The notes beneath the pieces were generated by a model. It saw only the letters and a program-made list of their open reading frames with translations. It made no database searches and had not been told where the DNA came from. Below, piece after piece: positions 17,595 to 25,555 of a stretch of 64,000 bases of DNA. The DNA is from Parasphingopyxis lamellibrachiae (GTDB taxonomy: Bacteria; Pseudomonadota; Alphaproteobacteria; Sphingomonadales; Sphingomonadaceae): assembly GCF_003385775.1 (NCBI RefSeq), contig NZ_QRDP01000004.1, forward strand, positions 1,792,957-1,856,956. Direction: 5' to 3'. Both the position numbers and the translations under genes were made by a program. The number at the start of each line of letters is the position of its first letter. Within the stretch, counting starts at the first letter, position 1.

Positions 17595-18724
17595 TGGGCC
17601 GGTTTCCTTCCGCTGATCGCATACCAGCGATTATTCGCCATCCCCTGCAGCGCTGTAAGATCATGCTCGACGACCGTGTCTTCCGGGAAGCCCGCGGCGA
17701 TCATGTCGGCCTTCAGATCGGCGGTTGCATAGGTGTTCCAATGGACCTCGCCGTTGAAATGGGTGTCCCAATCCCGCTCGACCTCATGAACGAGCGTCGG
17801 CTGGTTGCGGATCGCCACATCCTGATGGATGACCACACCGCCGGGGCGGACGAGGCGGAACGATTCGCGGATCATCGCGCGCCGCTTTTCCTCGCCGATT
17901 TCGTGCATCAGATTGTGCGAGACGACGAGGTCGAAGCTTTCGTCCTCGAAACGCATATCCGAAGCGTCCATCTGGTGGAAATGTACGGCAACGCCGAGCG
18001 ATTCCGCCCGGGCATGGGCGTAGCGCAGCATCGCTGCGCCAAGATCGACCGCATGAATGTCAACCTCGGGCCATTCGGCGGCATAGGCGGCAGAGGCGGC
18101 ACCCGCCGAACAGCCGATATCGAGCATCTTCGCCGGCTTGAACCCGTCAAACTCCTCCTCCAGCAGGCGCAGGATAACGCCGGCCTTGCTGTCGCCGCGG
18201 CCAATGCCCTGGCCGAAGGAGAAAACATTGCCCCCGCATTCGTACAGGGCGCCGGGCACGATATCATATTCGCTGCGGTTCATCGCATAGCCGCCGGGCT
18301 GCAGATGGATATCGACATTGGCGACCTCCGGCGAGGGATCGTAGGAAGGATCGAGCGACAGGCTGCCCCGCTTGTCCTCCGCTTCGATCAGTTCTTTCGT
18401 CGCCTGCTCCATCCGGTCGAGATCGCGATAGGTCGGTTCGCCCACCGACACCCAGATCATCTCCTGGGCGGACCGGTTCGCGGCGCTCCACATGCGATAG
18501 CCAGGCGACATCAGAAAGGCCTGGCGCACCTCCTCGGGCGACTGGGGCTGACGGCCATGGCGCTCGGCAAAAGCCGGCGCGGCTTCACTCTCGAAGATCC
18601 CGACATTGCGGGAGCGAACCTTGCTGTTGAGCAGGCGGCGCAGTGAAACCACGGCGTTCTGGCGGCTGTGCTCGTCGGCGGTCGCCCTGGGCAGAACGGC
18701 GTGCTGAACATCGCGAACTTTCAT
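17591..18724 (-). CDS. SAM-dependent methyltransferase 1 with a cluster-specific N-terminal domain
   Basis: 377 residues. The C-terminal half is a class I methyltransferase: MLDIGCSAGAASAAYAAEWP, VDLGAAMLRYAHARAE, FDLVVSHNLMHEIG and LVRPGGVVIHQDV. The first 150 residues are a separate helical domain ending in LSLDPSYDPSPEVANVDIHL, also present in the methyltransferase at 30430-31641, so the two are paralogues. The start at 18724 has AAGGAG six bases upstream. Operator site B lies about 50 bp upstream. Methyl acceptor unknown; O- or C-methylation of a catabolic intermediate is one option. Confidence 0.85.
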   Translation of the reverse strand: MKVRDVQHAVLPRATADEHSRQNAVVSLRRLLNSKVRSRNVGIFESEAAPAFAERHGRQPQSPEEVRQAFLMSPGYRMWSAANRSAQEMIWVSVGEPTYRDLDRMEQATKELIEAEDKRGSLSLDPSYDPSPEVANVDIHLQPGGYAMNRSEYDIVPGALYECGGNVFSFGQGIGRGDSKAGVILRLLEEEFDGFKPAKMLDIGCSAGAASAAYAAEWPEVDIHAVDLGAAMLRYAHARAESLGVAVHFHQMDASDMRFEDESFDLVVSHNLMHEIGEEKRRAMIRESFRLVRPGGVVIHQDVAIRNQPTLVHEVERDWDTHFNGEVHWNTYATADLKADMIAAGFPEDTVVEHDLTALQGMANNRWYAISGRKPAQ

Positions 18725-18772
18725 CTCAAACTCCTTGTCACGCCCGAAGGCCTTGTCGATATCGCGGCGATA

Positions 18773-18791
18773 TTGTCCTATCTATAATACA
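18773..18791 (-). promoter_or_regulatory. Operator site B of the catabolic regulon
   Basis: TTGTCCTAT-CTAT-AATACA on the plus strand, matching site A at most positions. It lies 49 bp upstream of the methyltransferase 1 start and downstream of the VOC gene end, so it should act on methyltransferase 1 and the small protein gene. Confidence 0.65.
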
Positions 18792-18793
18792 TT

Positions 18794-19726
18794 TTAATCG
18801 GTTTCGATCAACTCTATCAGTTCGCCGGCCGGTCCGGTCAGGACAAGCGAGGGCCGGCCGCCGTAACATACCCCGTCCGATTGCGCCGCCGGGCCGTGGG
18901 CGAGCGCGGTATAGGGCGCCAGGCTGGACACATCGAAACTGACGATCGCATTGCCCGGCGGCAGATGGCCGTCGAGCCGGGGCCGCGGGCCGGCAATCAG
19001 GCCCTCGCCGGTCGGATATTCGTCGAGCTCGATCAGATTGCCGTGCTGCGCCATACCGATAGCGCTGAGCGAAACGGTGTGATCGGTGGCAAGATTCTGG
19101 GCGCGCTGCAAGACCGGCACCCTGCTTTGGCGGACCGGCCTTTCCCGTAGGCGGAAATGATCGACATACCAGCGCAGCATCGGATCGAAGTCGTTCCCGG
19201 CGACCACCACGATAAAGGGCCGACCGACAAAGCCCGATGGCCGCGGCAGGATCGACTCGTTCCGATCCCCGCTTTCCATGGTGAAATACAGGCATTCCCC
19301 GCCCGGACCGGCAACCTGCATGGCCACGATGGAGGGCATGAACTGAAGCGGGCTCGGCCCGGCAAGATGCCGGAATGGTGAGGCGGACAGGCGGTCCGCC
19401 AGCCGGTAGACATCATCGACGATGAATTCGAAGGCCGTCCAGCCGAAACTGGTCAGCGGCCGATATTCGGGCACGATCGGCGCCTCGACAAGCCGCATGA
19501 AGACATCGTCTTCATTCTCGGGAATCAGGGTGCAAAAAGCAGCGCCAGCAGCAGCAGGCGCACCCCAACGCCGGGCCAGCGCCGTATCGATCCGGCCGCT
19601 TTCCACCACGCGATACCCCAGGAGATCGGCATAACAGGCTTCGGCAGCGGCTATGTTCGGAACGCTCGCCGTCATCGTCCGGATATGCAGCAATTCCGGT
19701 TGCGTATTGCTGGTCCAGTCGTTCAT
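18794..19726 (-). CDS. Two-domain VOC (glyoxalase/dioxygenase-fold) protein
   Basis: A 310-residue protein with two VOC modules. The first begins with ASVPNIAAAEACYADLLGYR and ends near ECLYFTME. The second runs from FIVVVAGNDFDPMLRWYVDH to LVLTGPAGELIELIETD. The paired beta-alpha-beta-beta-beta units and terminal Glu resemble extradiol dioxygenases and metal-dependent isomerases, but a full 2-His-1-Glu set is not obvious, so enzymatic activity is uncertain. Operator site E is 44 bp upstream, placing it in the cluster regulon. It may cleave or bind a ring intermediate. Confidence 0.75.
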   Translation of the reverse strand: MNDWTSNTQPELLHIRTMTASVPNIAAAEACYADLLGYRVVESGRIDTALARRWGAPAAAGAAFCTLIPENEDDVFMRLVEAPIVPEYRPLTSFGWTAFEFIVDDVYRLADRLSASPFRHLAGPSPLQFMPSIVAMQVAGPGGECLYFTMESGDRNESILPRPSGFVGRPFIVVVAGNDFDPMLRWYVDHFRLRERPVRQSRVPVLQRAQNLATDHTVSLSAIGMAQHGNLIELDEYPTGEGLIAGPRPRLDGHLPPGNAIVSFDVSSLAPYTALAHGPAAQSDGVCYGGRPSLVLTGPAGELIELIETD

Positions 19727-19769
19727 TCACCCAATTCCTCGCAATGGCACTATCGCCATAGCGGGTTAT

Positions 19770-19789
19770 TTGTTATATTTCTATATCAT
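19770..19789 (-). promoter_or_regulatory. Operator site E of the catabolic regulon
   Basis: TTGTTATAT-TTCT-ATATCAT on the plus strand, a variant of site A. It sits between the GntR stop (19813) and the VOC start (19726), so it belongs to the VOC promoter. Confidence 0.6.
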
Positions 19790-19812
19790 TTAACACGGAG
19801 CCGGAATTTCCA

Positions 19813-20592
19813 TCAGATAATCTGCGGCTCCATGCCGCGGGGGGAATTGAGATCGAGACGAATCTGATACCGGTCGGGGCGGAACTGGGCCAGAATATGC
19901 TGGACCGGCCGTTCGTTGACGTCGAGCACGGTCCGGCTGACCCTGAGGATCGGCGATCCGATGTCAATCTGGAGGCTCGCCGACACGGTGGCGTCCGCAA
20001 GCGTCGCGGAAATCGTCTGGTGCGCCGCGCCGATCTGCGCACCCGCATCCTCAAGCAAGGTCAGCATCGGCGTCGTTTTGAGTTTGGCCCGCGTCATTGC
20101 CTCGCCGAGATCGGACGGGATGTAGCTGACGAAATGGCCAAGCGGCGCGCCATCCAGCCAGCGATCGCGAACGACTCGCAGCACAGGAGTATCGGTGGGC
20201 AGATCGAGCGCTTCGTCGATCGGGGGATGGGCAGGGACCGTATCGACCTCGAGCAGCTTGACCTGCGTCGCCCGACCGAAATTGAGCAGCGATTCAAGCG
20301 CCTGTTCGATATTGCCCTGGATCGGACGCGCTGGCGACCGGAAGATGACATGCGTGCCCACCCGGCGCTTGCGTTCGACAAGCTGATTCTCAGCCAGTTC
20401 GTCAAGCGCGCGCCGTGCCGTGATGCGCGAGACGGCGAACTGTTTGGACAGTTCCTGTTCGGTCGGCAGCCGCGATCCGAAGGCCCGCTCCCCGCTCGTA
20501 ATCTCTTCGCGCAGTTGCAGGAATATCTGGTGGTACAGCGGGACAGCCTGCATGCGGTCTACCGCGCCACTGCTATCGGTCTTTCCGGTCAC
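19813..20592 (-). CDS. GntR-family regulator, HutC/UTRA subfamily
   Basis: A 259-residue regulator. The winged helix is AVPLYHQIFLQLREEITSGE, RLPTEQELSKQFAVSRITAR and ALDELAENQLVERKRRVGTH. The UTRA ligand domain follows, with LRVVRDRWLDGAPLGHFVSYI, LLEDAGAQIGAAHQTISATL and LRVSRTVLDVNERPVQHILA. HutC-type proteins release DNA on binding a small pathway metabolite. It lies in the middle of the cluster, divergent from the GlcG/HbpS-like gene. It is the best local candidate to bind the five shared operator sites, several of which contain TATAGA resembling HutC-type half sites, but none lies in front of its own gene. Confidence 0.9.
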   Translation of the reverse strand: MTGKTDSSGAVDRMQAVPLYHQIFLQLREEITSGERAFGSRLPTEQELSKQFAVSRITARRALDELAENQLVERKRRVGTHVIFRSPARPIQGNIEQALESLLNFGRATQVKLLEVDTVPAHPPIDEALDLPTDTPVLRVVRDRWLDGAPLGHFVSYIPSDLGEAMTRAKLKTTPMLTLLEDAGAQIGAAHQTISATLADATVSASLQIDIGSPILRVSRTVLDVNERPVQHILAQFRPDRYQIRLDLNSPRGMEPQII

Positions 20593-20696
20593 TGGTTCGA
20601 TCCTCCCCTGTCGAGACGCACGCCGAACGACAAGAATCGTACCGCCGCGTGTTCATTGCGAATCTTTGCCGCTATTAACCCAAGAAGGAAACCCAC

Positions 20697-21113
20697 ATGA
20701 TCCCGCATAAACCGACTTTGAACTCCGCTCTTGCCCGCACAGCGCTGGATGCGGCGCTTGCAGCCGCCAATGCAGACGGCCCGGCAATGAGCATCGCTGT
20801 CGTCGACGAGGGCGGATTTCCCCTCTGCCTGGAACGGATGGACGGCGCCGGCTTGATGACGGCGAAGGTCGCCGCCGAAAAGGCCCGGACCGCCGCTTTG
20901 CTGCGCGCGCCGAGCCGGGTTCTGGCCGATCGCGTCGCCACCGATCCGGCGCTGCTCCGCCTGACCGACTATCTGCCAATGGCCGGCGGCTTGCCGATAA
21001 TGGCAGAAGGAAGATGTATCGGCGCCATCGGCGTGTCGGGCGGAACGCCTGAGCAGGACGAACAGGTCGGCCAGGCGGGACTTGCGGCGCTGGGCCGGGA
21101 TCATCCCTCCTGA
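20697..21113 (+). CDS. GlcG/HbpS-like protein (DUF336)
   Basis: A 138-residue single-domain protein with the GlcG/HbpS plan: ALDAALAAANADGPAMSIAV, VDEGGFPLCLERMDGAG, then a KARTAALLRAPSR helix and the end IGAIGVSGGTPEQDEQVGQA. Members bind haem or corrinoid-like ligands, are linked to haem turnover, or occur next to glycolate and propanediol genes; activity is often unknown. AAGAAGGAAA precedes the ATG. It is divergent from the GntR gene and its end overlaps the convergent MFS gene by 13 bp. Confidence 0.82.
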   Translation: MIPHKPTLNSALARTALDAALAAANADGPAMSIAVVDEGGFPLCLERMDGAGLMTAKVAAEKARTAALLRAPSRVLADRVATDPALLRLTDYLPMAGGLPIMAEGRCIGAIGVSGGTPEQDEQVGQAGLAALGRDHPS

Positions 21114-22324
21114 TCCGCGGCGGGCACCGGAAGCGCGAACAGTGCACCGACCAGTCCGCTGAGAGTGAGAAATCCACCGGCTGCAACAAAAGCCAGTGGC
21201 ATGCCGACATGGTTCGCCAACACGCCCCATGCCGCACTGCCAAGGGCTACGCCGCCAAATGCCGTGGTCTGATAGATGGCCAGCACACGCCCGACATGGC
21301 TGCTGGCCACCGCAAGCTGCACCGAGATGTTGAAGGTTGAAAGCGCCGCCACCCACCCCGCCCCGGCAATGAAATGGGCGAATATCGCCACCGGAATCGA
21401 TCGGGTCAGCCCGAGCAGGAACAGCGGCGCGGCCACCGAGATCACGGCGAGGCCGATCAGCGCGTCGGTGCCGAAACGCTCGCGGATGGCGATGCTGGCC
21501 ATCGCCCCGACCATCGCCCCGACACCGAAACAGGCGAAGAGCAGGCCGAGAAGCTGCGCGCCGCCCTCCAGCCGTATCGCCACCAGCGGCATAAGGGCCC
21601 AGATGGCCGCGGCCCCGAAACCGAAGGCCAGGGTGCGCAACACAAGGTTGCGCACGGGCGCCTGGGCGAAGGCATAGCCGAAGCCTGCGCCCAGGGTGCG
21701 GACGAAATCGGGACGCGGCCCGCTTGGCCCGCGCGAACCCTTCCATCGCAGCAAAACCGCAATCACGCCGCCATAGGACAAAGCGTTGAGCGCAAAGGCG
21801 AAGCTCGCGCCGGCCACCGACACGATCGCGCCGCCAATGGCCGGCCCGATGCTGCGGGCGATATTGTTGCCGAAAACATTGGTGGCCACGGCGGAAGGGA
21901 TCTGCCGGCGCGGCACGATTTCGCCGACCGAGGCCTGCCAGGCCGGGGCATGCAGGGCCGTGCCGCAGCCGATCAGGAAGGTGAAGCCCAAAAGCAGCGC
22001 CGGGGTCAGGAGATCGAGAAAAGCGCACAGCGCAAGCCCGATGGAAAGGACCAGCATCAGCAGCTGGGCGACCAGCATCACCAGGCGTCTGTCGAACATG
22101 TCAGCCAGCGCGCCCGCCGCCACCGCAAACAGCATGACCGGCAGGTTCGCCGCCGTCTGGACCAGCGCCACCATGGCTGCCGAGGCGCTGAGCGCGGTCA
22201 TGGTCCAGCTCGTCGCGACAATCTGGATGAAACTGCCCAGCTGCGAAAGAACCGTTGTCGCCCAGATCGCCCGGAACAGAGGTATTTGCAATGGTCCCGG
22301 CCAACGGGACGCAGGCCCGGTCAC
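21101..22324 (-). CDS. MFS transporter (MFS_3/EntS-like exporter family)
   Basis: About 407 residues and about 12 membrane helices, beginning LFRAIWATTVLSQLGSFIQI and GALADMFDRRLVMLVAQLLM, the form of the EntS/MFS_3 group. I place the start at a GTG (22324) three bases after the SDR stop, with GAGGA about 10 bases upstream; the frame open to 22396 overlaps the SDR gene. As the last gene of the TonB-small protein-flavoenzyme-SDR operon it probably exports or imports a pathway compound. Direction cannot be told. Confidence 0.83.
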   Translation of the reverse strand: MTGPASRWPGPLQIPLFRAIWATTVLSQLGSFIQIVATSWTMTALSASAAMVALVQTAANLPVMLFAVAAGALADMFDRRLVMLVAQLLMLVLSIGLALCAFLDLLTPALLLGFTFLIGCGTALHAPAWQASVGEIVPRRQIPSAVATNVFGNNIARSIGPAIGGAIVSVAGASFAFALNALSYGGVIAVLLRWKGSRGPSGPRPDFVRTLGAGFGYAFAQAPVRNLVLRTLAFGFGAAAIWALMPLVAIRLEGGAQLLGLLFACFGVGAMVGAMASIAIRERFGTDALIGLAVISVAAPLFLLGLTRSIPVAIFAHFIAGAGWVAALSTFNISVQLAVASSHVGRVLAIYQTTAFGGVALGSAAWGVLANHVGMPLAFVAAGGFLTLSGLVGALFALPVPAADQEG

Positions 22325-22326
22325 GC

Positions 22327-23184
22327 TCAGTGCATTTCCTCGCCGCCCGAAACATTCATCGCCTCGCCGGTAATATAGCGGGCCTGCCCCGAACACAGAA
22401 AGGCGCAGGCATTTGCGGTATCCTCGACCTCGCCGACGCGGCCGAGCGGGATACGGCCGCGCATCGCCGCCAGATATTCCTCAACGGTCTGGCCGCGTTT
22501 CTTGGCCATATAGTCATTCTGCCAGGAGCCGAGGCCCGTGGTCACATGATTGGGGCACACCGCGTTCACCGTGATCTGTTCGCCGCCATATTCGATGGCC
22601 GCCGAACGCGTCAGGCCGACAAGACCGTGCTTGGACGCGATGTAGGAAGAGGTCAGCGCCGAACCCGATTTTGAACCGCGGCTGCCGATCGAAACGATCC
22701 GGCCCCGGCCCCAGTCCTGCTCGATCTCCTGCGTCTGCATCTGGCGGATCGCATGCTTCATGGCGAAGAACGCGCCGCGCAGATTCACGTTGAGCACCGT
22801 ATCCCACATGTCCTGGGTCGCATCGACAAGCGGGCCGAACAGATAGCCGACACCGGCATTGTTGACGAGGATATCGAGTTTGCCATAGGTTTTCACGGCA
22901 TGGGCGATAAGCGCTTCGACCTGCGCCTCTTCGCGCATGTCGGCCTGGAAGGTGCTGACATCGGGGTTGATTGCGCGCAGCCCTTCGGCAACTTCGACCA
23001 TTTCTTCCGACGCGCCGACGCCGTGCGCCGGAGCAAGCTCCCCCTTGGCCTCCCCAAGATCGTGAATAACAAGTTTCACCCCATCGGTGGCCAGCTTGCG
23101 GGCGATGGCTTCGCCCAGGCCCTTGCGGCGCCCAGCGCCGGTTACGACGGCAACTTTTCCTTGCAGATCGGGATACATGCCCAT
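22327..23184 (-). CDS. Short-chain dehydrogenase/reductase
   Basis: A 285-residue classical SDR: AVVTGAGRRKGLGEAIARKL for the cofactor, LVNNAGVGYLFG, catalytic S in IVSIGSRGSKSGS and the pair SYIASKHG (YxxxK), ending ITGEAMNVSGGEEMH. An insert near residues 50-65 (GELAPAHGVGASEEMVEVAE) is typical of multi-domain beta-oxidation-like SDRs. It lies 10 bp after the OYE-type flavoenzyme and directly before the MFS gene in one operon. Substrate unknown; a hydroxyl or carbonyl intermediate of the same pathway is likely. Confidence 0.88.
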   Translation of the reverse strand: MGMYPDLQGKVAVVTGAGRRKGLGEAIARKLATDGVKLVIHDLGEAKGELAPAHGVGASEEMVEVAEGLRAINPDVSTFQADMREEAQVEALIAHAVKTYGKLDILVNNAGVGYLFGPLVDATQDMWDTVLNVNLRGAFFAMKHAIRQMQTQEIEQDWGRGRIVSIGSRGSKSGSALTSSYIASKHGLVGLTRSAAIEYGGEQITVNAVCPNHVTTGLGSWQNDYMAKKRGQTVEEYLAAMRGRIPLGRVGEVEDTANACAFLCSGQARYITGEAMNVSGGEEMH

Positions 23185-23194
23185 TTTCCTTTCG

Positions 23195-25180
23195 TCAGAT
23201 TTCCATGGCGATGCGATAGCCCTCGCGCGTCGCGCTCAGCGGGATACGGGGAGCCCGGGCATCGCCGATACTGTGCAGCGCAACACCGGCATCGCGGAGC
23301 GGGGCGGTCAGCGCGTCATCGGGAATCCGCGCCGTTGCATAGGTCAGGAAAGCGACATCGCCGATCACGCCGGTCTCGCCACTATAGACATTTTCATAGG
23401 CGATTTCGGCCTCTTCCAGCCGGGAGGTCGCCAGCGGACGCACCGAAGTCAGGATGGTCGCGCCCTTGCAATAGAGCCGGTGATAGACGCCCTGACGAAC
23501 CACCAGCGCTTCATCGCTTGCCAGCCTTTCGCGGGGCGTGAGGATCGCCACCCGGTCGAACCGCTCCATCAGCATTTCGGCGGCATCATAGACGAAGGCG
23601 GTGTTGTCCTCGTCATAAATGACGACCGTACCGGGCGTGCGCCCGCGATGTTCGAGAAACAGCCCCGCAGCTTCGCGCAGATCGGGCACTAGGCCCTCGT
23701 CGCGCCATTCCTCCGGCAGGCAGGATGGCCAGGCCGGTCTCGAACCGGTCGCCAATATGGCGATATCGGGTTCGAAGGCGAGGATGTCCTCGAGCGTTGC
23801 CCGATGGCCGAGCCGTATTTCCGCGCCGTGGCGGCCAGCGGCGAGTTGCTGATAGTCATAGATGCTGCTGAGCCCCTCGCCCCCCGGCAGACTGGCGTGG
23901 AGACGCGTCTTACCGCCGGGCTCTTCCGAGGTTCCGAAAATACAGACCGTATGGCCGCGTGCCGCTGCGACCCAACCTGCTTCCATCCCGGCTATACCGG
24001 CCCCTATCACCGCAACGCGTTTGGGCTCGGGAGCGGGGGCGGGTGTCCAGTCCGCCTCGTCGGTTTCGCCCACACGGGGATTGTTGTCGCAGAGCAATCC
24101 GCGGCCCGATGTGATCATGTGCCAGCAGGTGTTGCAGGAAACGCAGTAGCGAATCTCCGCCTCGCGCCCCTGTTCCGCCTTGATCGGCCAGGCCGGATCG
24201 GTGACCAGCGGCCGGGCGAGCATGACGAGATCGGCAAGCCCGTCACGGACGATCCGTTCGCCCTCGTTGGGATCGGTGATAAGGCCCAGCGCACCGAGCG
24301 GCACATCGGGCGCAGCCGCGCGGCCAAGACGATGGATAGTCTCTACATAAGGCGTGCGCGGCCCATGATTGTCCGGAAGATGGGTGTAGAGCGATTCCGA
24401 ATGGCTGCCCCAGCAATAAGTGAGATAGTCCATCTCGCCATCACGGCGCAGCAGCGCAGTGATCGCCTCGGCCTCATCAAGCCCGACACCGTTTTGGGAA
24501 AAATCCTCGGCAGGCAGTTTCGCGCCGATCAGGAAATCGGAACCACAACGCGCGCGGATACCCTGCATCAGCAGCACCAGTAGCCGCGCACGGCCGGCTA
24601 GGTCGCCGCCAAATTCGTCCTCGCGGCGATTGGAACGGGCAGAAAGAAACTGATGGAAGAGATGGCCATGCCCGGCCGATATCTCGACGCCTGCGAAACC
24701 GGCGTCCGCCAGCATCCCGCACGAAGCGATAAACTCGTCAATCATCCGGTGGATATCGCCGGTATCCAGTACTCGCGGCACGGTCCAGCTAAGGTCGTCG
24801 GGGAGGGCCGACGCCCCGCGCGCCTCAAGATTGCGGTGCCCGGCGCGAAATCCGCGACCATTGTCCTGCACCTGGCCGAGCATCAGGCAACCTTCACCGG
24901 CCACAGCCTCGGCCCAGCGAGGCAGTCTATCGCGATTGATCCCGGACAGGACATGCGGACGGGTGGGCAGTTTCTGCCAGCCGAGCATGGCCATAGGCTC
25001 GCTTACCAGCATCGCCGCTCCGCCTCTCGCCCGGTTCGCATAATAGGCGATCAGCCGGTCGGTAACATGACCGCGATCGGCATAATGGGTCGATGTCGAG
25101 GCATGGACAATCCGGTTGCGGAGCGCCCGGCGACCAACCGTCAGAGGCGAGAAGAGATTGGGATAAGCGGTCACGCTCAA
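23195..25180 (-). CDS. OYE/2,4-dienoyl-CoA-reductase-type flavoenzyme (FMN, 4Fe-4S, FAD)
   Basis: 661 residues in three parts. An FMN TIM barrel (1-350) has HASTSTHYADRGHVTDRLIA, AGHGHLFHQFLS and NRREDEFGGDLAGR. A 4Fe-4S cluster is seen in CVSCNTCWHMI followed by CDNNP. An FAD/NAD(P) domain has VAVIGAGIAGMEAGWVAAAR and GTSEEPGGKTRLHA. The family includes 2,4-dienoyl-CoA reductase, trimethylamine and dimethylamine dehydrogenases and various C=C reductases. Its ATG overlaps the stop of the small protein gene. Reduction of an activated C=C bond or oxidative demethylation are both possible. Confidence 0.88.
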   Translation of the reverse strand: MSVTAYPNLFSPLTVGRRALRNRIVHASTSTHYADRGHVTDRLIAYYANRARGGAAMLVSEPMAMLGWQKLPTRPHVLSGINRDRLPRWAEAVAGEGCLMLGQVQDNGRGFRAGHRNLEARGASALPDDLSWTVPRVLDTGDIHRMIDEFIASCGMLADAGFAGVEISAGHGHLFHQFLSARSNRREDEFGGDLAGRARLLVLLMQGIRARCGSDFLIGAKLPAEDFSQNGVGLDEAEAITALLRRDGEMDYLTYCWGSHSESLYTHLPDNHGPRTPYVETIHRLGRAAAPDVPLGALGLITDPNEGERIVRDGLADLVMLARPLVTDPAWPIKAEQGREAEIRYCVSCNTCWHMITSGRGLLCDNNPRVGETDEADWTPAPAPEPKRVAVIGAGIAGMEAGWVAAARGHTVCIFGTSEEPGGKTRLHASLPGGEGLSSIYDYQQLAAGRHGAEIRLGHRATLEDILAFEPDIAILATGSRPAWPSCLPEEWRDEGLVPDLREAAGLFLEHRGRTPGTVVIYDEDNTAFVYDAAEMLMERFDRVAILTPRERLASDEALVVRQGVYHRLYCKGATILTSVRPLATSRLEEAEIAYENVYSGETGVIGDVAFLTYATARIPDDALTAPLRDAGVALHSIGDARAPRIPLSATREGYRIAMEI

Positions 25181-25485
25181 TCGGGTTCGTGAAACCGCAT
25201 CACCCGCTTGAGGAACGCCTGGCTCCAGGCCGAACGTTCGGCCTCGCCATCGGCGTCGGGGCGATAGGCTTCGATCTCGTCCCGGCTTATGCTCCCCTTT
25301 TCGTCGAGCAGCCGTTCGATCGTATCGACGCGCTCGCGGAGCGCATTCGTCTCGGCCATCAGCTCGAGAAAGAAGGTCATCATCTGGTCGATAGCGGGAT
25401 CGTCGAAAAAGCGCGATCGCGCGCCCTTGCTCGACCGTGGCAGCTTTACGTCTGTATTCGGAGTCTCACCGGCACCGTCAGTCAT
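25177..25485 (-). CDS. Small helical (coiled-coil) protein 2 of the catabolic cluster
   Basis: A 102-residue protein with start ATG 25485 (AGAGG six bases upstream); the frame open to 25551 has no ribosome site. A polar N-terminus is followed by a helical heptad segment (LELMAETNALRERVDTIERL), an acidic stretch and a helical end (WSQAFLKRVMRFHEPD). It resembles the small protein at 17280-17594. It is translationally coupled to the flavoenzyme gene (ATGA overlap), as the first is to methyltransferase 1, so each may be an enzyme partner. Family unknown. Confidence 0.7.
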   Translation of the reverse strand: MTDGAGETPNTDVKLPRSSKGARSRFFDDPAIDQMMTFFLELMAETNALRERVDTIERLLDEKGSISRDEIEAYRPDADGEAERSAWSQAFLKRVMRFHEPD

Positions 25486-25555
25486 GGAACCTCTTGCCCG
25501 AGAAAGTGGGAAGCGGGCAGCATGAGAACCGCCCGCTTCCCGGTATAGCACAATA

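Noticed and set aside
23195-25180. Calling the OYE-type enzyme a bilirubin reductase
   Set aside because: The active-site region keeps the standard HGHLFHQFLS block; as I recall, BilR-type enzymes differ there, so the specific name is not supported.
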